The translations under genes and the position numbers were made by a program. 64,000 nt of DNA from Mycteria americana (lineage: Eukaryota > Chordata > Aves > Ciconiiformes > Ciconiidae): contig NC_134370.1 of assembly GCF_035582795.1 (NCBI RefSeq), positions 54,485,501 to 54,549,500 of the forward strand, given 5' to 3'. The notes below the pieces were generated by a model. The model was not told the origin of the DNA and did not search any database. It saw only the letters and a program-made list of their open reading frames with translations. Shown in pieces: positions 58,006-64,000 of the stretch (within the stretch, counting starts at the first letter, position 1; each line of letters begins with the position of its first letter).

Positions 58006-59784
58006 ATATACTTGGTATATATACACATCTGTGAAGGAAATTTCTTAGGAAGGGCATAAAACCAACAGAATCTGGTATTTCAGTAAATCCCAGTTCTAAT
58101 GTACTACACAATTTACAAAATGTACCAACAGCCAAGGAAAAAAAAAAACAACAAAACACACAAAAAATCAAAATCCAGAAATATACCAGATAACAAAATA
58201 CTTGCACAACTTTCTCAGTATTAGTTTTCACCCTGCAGTCCACAGGATGTTTTTTATATAGTCCACCATGACATGGTATACTTCATTTATTTGCTTTTAT
58301 GCACATACCAGTCACTGACCATTCATCTTCTGCCTGGAATGAACTTCAAGCAAATTTGATCTTACCTAAAGCATAAATATGAATACCTTACTCATCAATG
58401 TATCATCTAAATGACTGACCCTGTAAGACAATAGCTAAATCTGTATAATGAGAGTGTTAGTATACTAATCCTATACTCCTTGAAGGTAATCTCCTTTCAA
58501 GGAGAAGAGTCACTGGACTGTTGGCAGCAAAACAGTTACGCAGATCTATGAGAGGTATTTTGTACTACACTCAGCATAATACCTATGGCTACAAAACAAA
58601 CAGAAAATTAGCCTCCTGCAGGTATACAGTACTTCTCTCTGTCATCTCCTGAATAACAAAACGCAGCAAGCAAATTATACTCTAGTTGTTTGTGACTAAC
58701 CTAGCTTTGGGCTACCACTGAAAGACTCATTCTACATTTTAAATGACCTGGTTAAAAACAAAACTTCTACTGAAAATTACAGCAAGCATTTTATTAGTTT
58801 CCACTGAATTTTGGTTTTTTTCCCTACTCACATCCACAAATAATATTTTATAGTGCATGCAAACCACCAAATTTTATTTTGCAAGTTTTGCATATCCCAA
58901 CAATTCAGACCCATCAACAGCAGTTAGTAATTAGGTTTTGTACATCACTAATAATTAGTAATAATCAGTAACTTCTTTACAGAAGCTTCTCCCCTCTTTT
59001 AAAAGCCTGTTTTATGACAGAAGCCTAATGCTCAGCCAGCCTAGGGGAAGGGATAAACTACACTGCCTTGAATCCAAATTTGAACATGCTCAAAATTATA
59101 ATCATCCCTTAAAAAACAAAACACTCCCTCTTCCAGGCTCTACATCACAAAGACATTAAATGTGTCAGATTAAAGTACTTTATTAAGCAGAATATAACTT
59201 TTAATATAATACCATGTAGTCCAATATTTAGATCAGTAAATGAGGATATCTTTTCCCCAGAAAGCTGTAAGATTATTTCAGAACTACAACTGCTTGGTGC
59301 TGTTGATAGACCACATGCAGTTCTAGGAAGCAAGTTTTAGAATCAAATACTTTACCAGTCCAGAAGTTATAAGCAAGAGACTAAGCTTTGCACAGTATAA
59401 CATGTATAATATATACAATTATACTCTGTGTATAATATATATAATCATACTATTACTTAACTCTGAAAGATCATGGCATAACTCAGAGACTAATCAATCA
59501 TCATCAACACAAGTACCCCACTGAGGACATAAATAACACTGGTATAATATCCAAATTTATGTTTGGCTGATTGTTGTCCTTCCTGGATGGTATTTTACAT
59601 CTATTTTACAATTAACATGGGGCTTAACTAGTTTAAATATTACATGTAAGATAGTGAAGGAGTTTTACAATACACAATTTCAAATGAGACAGTCTGACCA
59701 AGCCATAAGTGAAAACAGAAGAGATTTAAAATAAGCAGTCAAGTCCCAGTGACAGAGATGACTTATTTTGAGTTCCAAGCCTTC

Positions 59785-60075
59785 TCTGGATCAGACCAAG
59801 GGCCTGCCGAGGCCCACGTTCTCTCTGCCAGCTGCAGCAGGCAAAACTATGCAGTGAGAGTAGGAAATCCAGGCTATAATCTTTAACTGAAACCTCTCAC
59901 ACCACCCAGCATCCACAGCAATGTTACAGAGGTCAGAGAGCACTTTCTTGTCTATTCATTGCTTATGGACAGCTGTCAGTAAGTGTGTCTAAACCCTTTT
60001 TGAACTTGCTGACACTATGTGCCTCTACAACACCTTGTGCTGGTGAGTTCAAGATAATTACCTGGATAGTAACTC
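59785..60075 (+). mobile_element. Decayed CR1/L3-like repeat
   Basis: Contains ggatcagaccaagggcc near its start and ctaaaccctttttgaac with a cttgtgctggtgagttc tail. These phrases resemble ancient CR1/L3 LINE 3' ends as I remember them. It is heavily diverged and its limits are approximate. Confidence 0.45.
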
Positions 60076-60157
60076 AGCTTGAAATGGATAAAATAATAAT
60101 ATTCTGCTAGCATTAATGAGTACTCCCTTCTTTAACTTTCAAACTTCTTGAACTAGG

Positions 60158-60953
60158 TATAGCTTGTACCCCCTGCTCCCGACCTCTGCCAATACAGTTA
60201 GCATAACTAACACCATTTTATGAGGCAAGCAGCCATTCTCTGTGACCGAGTGGGTCATATATTCATTCCCTTTCCCCTCGTTCTCAGGCTCTGAAGGTCC
60301 TGTGAACCAAGCAGACAAATCAAACAGATTTTTTCTTCACCTCCCTAACAGCCTCAAGATTCCTGGGCACCAGGACGATTACTCCCTTCCTTGCTGGCCT
60401 TGAAGGCCCCAGGCACCCAGCCAACCAGGTGTTGTTGACGACCCCATCACAGAACAGGGAAACATAACAGCGCACAGAGCACCGTCTATAAAATCAAGCA
60501 GTTAGAAGTCCTAAGCGGGAACCTGGACCAGAACTGCTGCTGGACAGTGAGACCCGCGACCCCCAGTGGCCAGCAACGCCCCCACCATCGTCTGCTTCCT
60601 CTGAGGACTAAGTGAGTGATTCATATTCTTTTATATTATTTTGGAGTCTAGATTATGATTTTTATATTGATACAGCAAACCACATATTAAGATTTGACTT
60701 GATCTGCAGAAGGTCCAGGTGATTAGAAATTATAAGTTGAATTATAAATTCTGCATTACACTACTTATAGATTGTACTATATTGATTCTGCTTGTAGAAA
60801 TCCTATGCCATTCTAATCATAAATTCTGTGCTATACTAATCATAATATCCTGCTAAGAAAATAACGCTTTAATTGTAACTACGATTTAGTGCCATCATCA
60901 TTCTGCCAAGGATCCCTAAAAGAACCTGTCTGTCCCCTTAGTGTTGGATGACA
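60158..60953 (+). mobile_element. Probable solo LTR of a second family
   Basis: 796-bp block between perfect pentamers ctagg (60153-60157 and 60954-60958). It ends GATGACA and starts TATAGC, which would be a TGTAGC start after a single G-to-A change. It holds a TATA box (tataaaat, 60487-60494) and a GC-rich stretch after it, then a long AT-rich 3' part. It is not related to the other LTRs. The family is not identified. Confidence 0.6.
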
Positions 60954-63900
60954 CTAGGTTAAAGACGACAGTTTTTCTGTACCTGAGACTTACTTGGAAT
61001 ATACTCTCCAATAGCTGTGCATGACAAGAGAAATTTTCAAAACATACCATTTGCTTAGGAGTCTGAACCCTGGTGGAAAAGACAGTCAACAACCAGAATT
61101 TAGGGGATCTTATCCAACTGTGAGCCATGCTAATACAGGCTAATCCAAAACTCTACTGACTGTTCTTAACCAAGCACATAAATCTTAGTCCTATCAGCAA
61201 TGCTACAGCAAGCCAATTCTACAAGTAGCATCTTTTCAGCACAGAAAGCTGCAGCAGCTACAGGGAAGTGCTGAAGTGAATTCACAGCAGATAGGTATAG
61301 CAACAACGGTTGATGTCGACTGCTCACAAAACCAGCTGCTTCTTTCCTCACCCCTTCCCAGTTCTTCCCCAACCCCTCCCTAGTAAGAGGCACGGTAGAA
61401 AGGATATGTATTCACTTCCTTGTCCACTAATGCTATTGAGATAAAAGCTCTGAATTATGAACTGAATCAGTTCCTGTGAGAAAAGGAGTACATGCTGTAG
61501 TTTTAGGAGGGATTAAGTAACAGAAAAATAATGAATTCTAACAACAGGCAGCTCGTTTCCACTTAATACATGTTTATCTTGAACCTGTTAAAGTAATCTG
61601 AACATGAAGTGCTATATGTTTAACATTTTCACCAGCCTCTGGCTTTTAAAATACCAGATGTCTATATTCAACATTTTTGGGAGACAGACAACAAATATGT
61701 TAGAGGAATGAAGAGGATGATAGTGAATAAACTCAGTTTTATCATTCCAAGCAGCTTTGAACAAAAACTGGAGTAGCTTCTCATGAGCATTACATTCTAA
61801 GGGAAGAGGCAAGGTCTGTCTAGCACTAGCTGCTCAAAAATATAAAGTAACATGTCAGACCCTAAGGAAATTTTAAGTGCTATTAGGTGAACAATTTATG
61901 ACAATGCAAAATTCTACCCAGCTTTCTTTATAACAGTTTCCCATTTCCCGCGGTTCAGCTTTACTGCCAAATCAGAGTACGCAAGGCTAAGAACTTGCTC
62001 CAATTTTAGCTTTTGCTAGATTTCCCTCCATAGATTGGCTGTCTGCAAATGGCACCCCCAGCCCTTTAAATCCAAGCTGAAAACCAAATACTTGTACAAG
62101 CATATCAGAAAATTCGCCTTACAACATTACAGAGATTCAATTACAGTAAAAGTTGAAATTTTGCCACCTTTGACAAGGAAAGTCAAAAGAGGATTATCTC
62201 TATAGGTGTGTATACAGGTCCTCCAAGGGTTAGAGAAAAGTTTCTGAGCTACCTAAACAAAACACAGAATAAAAATTTGCGTTTCATAGCAAAAATATTG
62301 CTGCTTGCAATCATTTTAACTGTAAGCCCAGTATTTCAATTAAAACCAACCGACCAACGTTCAGATTAGAATATATACCCCTGAAAGCACTTGCACCTTC
62401 AACTGTAACTGTATCATTAAACTACACATAGTTATTTTTACATTGTCCTTATGCCCCCAACTCTCCTTTGCCTCCTGAATGAGCTTCATCTGGTCATCCC
62501 AGATTTAATGAGGACAGCTGCCTTTTATGGCAAACAGTTGGTAAAACAATATAATTATTCCCAGGTGCCAGGTTTTCATACTTGTTCAATAGTCTCCCAG
62601 TCCCAAAGCACAAAGCCCCACCAGAAGAATAGCTGAAGCCCTGACAGAAAAGGAAAAGGAGGAAAAACCCTATATAGTGTTGTTTAGGGGTTTTTTGGTA
62701 AAGGTTTTGTAAAAGGTTTTGTTAAAAAAAAAAAAAACAACCAACAACAAACGACAAACCCACACACATCTCCATTCATATAATTTTCCAAAAATAGCCA
62801 AGTTAATTTTATTAACTACAAGAACTAACCTACTAAACACTTCTTCGGTTAAAAAGATCTGTTCCTTTAATTTCTCGCAATAATCAGAAAGAAACATTTT
62901 CCACAACAGTATACATTAATTAAATTTACTGGTTCTTTAAATGCACTGTATCTTTAAATAAACAATATTCAAAGCAAGGAAATATTTTGTGACATACCCT
63001 TAATACAAATTGCTATTAAGCAGGCTACGAGACTAATCACATCACTTTGATGCCTGCTTATTAAAAATTCAGTTACTACCATATCTTTTTAAATTGTATT
63101 TTCTTTTCTGATTATTACTATTCTCCTCCTTAAGTCTGTCCTCTAGTACTTTTACATATATGCTGCAGGCCTCATATTCTTAGAGGAAGTTCTTTGTCCT
63201 TCAGTATATTCTGTAATCTCAGCAGATGCATACGTAACCCTCACATGCCAATCTAGAACAAAAAAATTCTTCCCTAACATTAACAGGTAGTGTAGCATTA
63301 CTAGCAATACAGCCCTTTCCTCATATAGAAACATCATCATGCTTGCTCACTACACAGAGAAGTTGCATAGCTATTTTCCCAGCTGGCCCCATTTCTGTCC
63401 CAATTAACTCAGTAACTAGAAATGCCTTATATAACACCAGAAAGCTACAGAAAGTGTTAATCATACTTTTATCTTGCTAAAAATAGAACACTTCTATAAA
63501 GGAAGTCTGCTCAACTTCCCATTTTATCTGCAATGTAAATAAAATGCTCAAAACCTTCCCATCAATATGTATTTCCACTGGAAAAAACCCCACAGTATTC
63601 ACACACTCTAAGCCAGAATTACTTCTCAACTCACTGCAAGTGTTAGTCCTGAAGTATAGCGACCATAATATACATTCTTTAAAGCATACCTTATTTCAGT
63701 TACAATTGATGTCAGTATTTTAATCTAAAATTAACTGGTGCAAAGCTAATAGATTTTTCATTCATGACATGAGAATAAATATAATTTCATAAATTAAGTG
63801 TGCTTTTCAAGTAGTATAAAAATTAAGCCATTGGACAATGCACTTTTCCACATAACTAAATGAAGCAAACTGCAAGTTCCAGTCTTCCTACCATCAAGAC

Positions 63901-64000
63901 AACATTACACTGAATTATCAGAAGTTACCTGAAAAGCTTGAATATTCATTGATCATTACATCAATTTTTAAAGAGATCTCTCTCCAAAAAGATTTTTTTG

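Larger units (their letters stand above)
53915..64000 (-). other. RNF111: RNF111 intron, 5' continuation out of the window
   Basis: 10 kb upstream of the SIM exon without a recognisable RNF111 exon. The large first coding exon, which should end one base into a Gly codon, is not here. It holds two solo LTRs, a decayed CR1/L3-like repeat, an A/C-rich tract (56931-56990) and AT-rich sequence. Confidence 0.75.

Overview
This window is vertebrate nuclear DNA, almost certainly from a bird. It holds intron-rich genes with GT-AG splicing, avian-style endogenous retrovirus LTRs, one decayed CR1/L3-like repeat and no Alu or L1. The gene order matches human 15q22 and the protein segments are close to vertebrate orthologues. 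No prokaryotic, CRISPR or tRNA features were seen. I cannot name the species.

Layout. (1) 1-11,554, plus strand: the last four coding exons of MYO1E (class I long-tailed myosin), ending in its SH3 domain, with about 1 kb of 3' UTR. The large penultimate region of introns carries a CpG-rich island (about 7.74-8.38 kb) next to a solo LTR (8404-8943). (2) 14,302-19,139, minus strand: the complete cyclin B2 gene CCNB2, nine coding exons and 399 codons, with a CpG-rich promoter carrying two CCAAT boxes 31 bp apart. MYO1E and CCNB2 converge tail to tail. (3) 23,101-53,914 and beyond, minus strand: the twelve 3'-most coding exons of RNF111 (Arkadia), from the SUMO-interacting motifs to the RING-H2 finger. 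The large first coding exon is not in the window and must lie beyond 64,000. (4) The RNF111 intron at 25,959-36,536 contains a broken endogenous retrovirus (about 26.95-31.23 kb, minus strand) with one LTR, a primer-binding site, hydrophobic pre-gag frames, and decayed gag, protease and reverse transcriptase. A solo LTR of the same family sits inside it in the opposite direction, flanked by a 5-bp target duplication. (5) 53.9-64 kb: RNF111 intron with two more solo LTRs (57,431-58,005 and 60,158-60,953), each with a 5-bp duplication.

Function. MYO1E is an actin motor of endocytosis and the podocyte slit diaphragm, CCNB2 activates CDK1 at mitosis, and RNF111 is a SUMO-guided ubiquitin ligase that boosts TGF-beta/Nodal signalling. 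They are linked by conserved synteny, not by a pathway. The most useful sequence-level observations are a GC-AG intron followed by a NAGNAG acceptor in RNF111, a 24-nt alternative acceptor just before its RING, the nested retroviral insertion, and the orphan CpG island in MYO1E. I see no convincing novel biological system.
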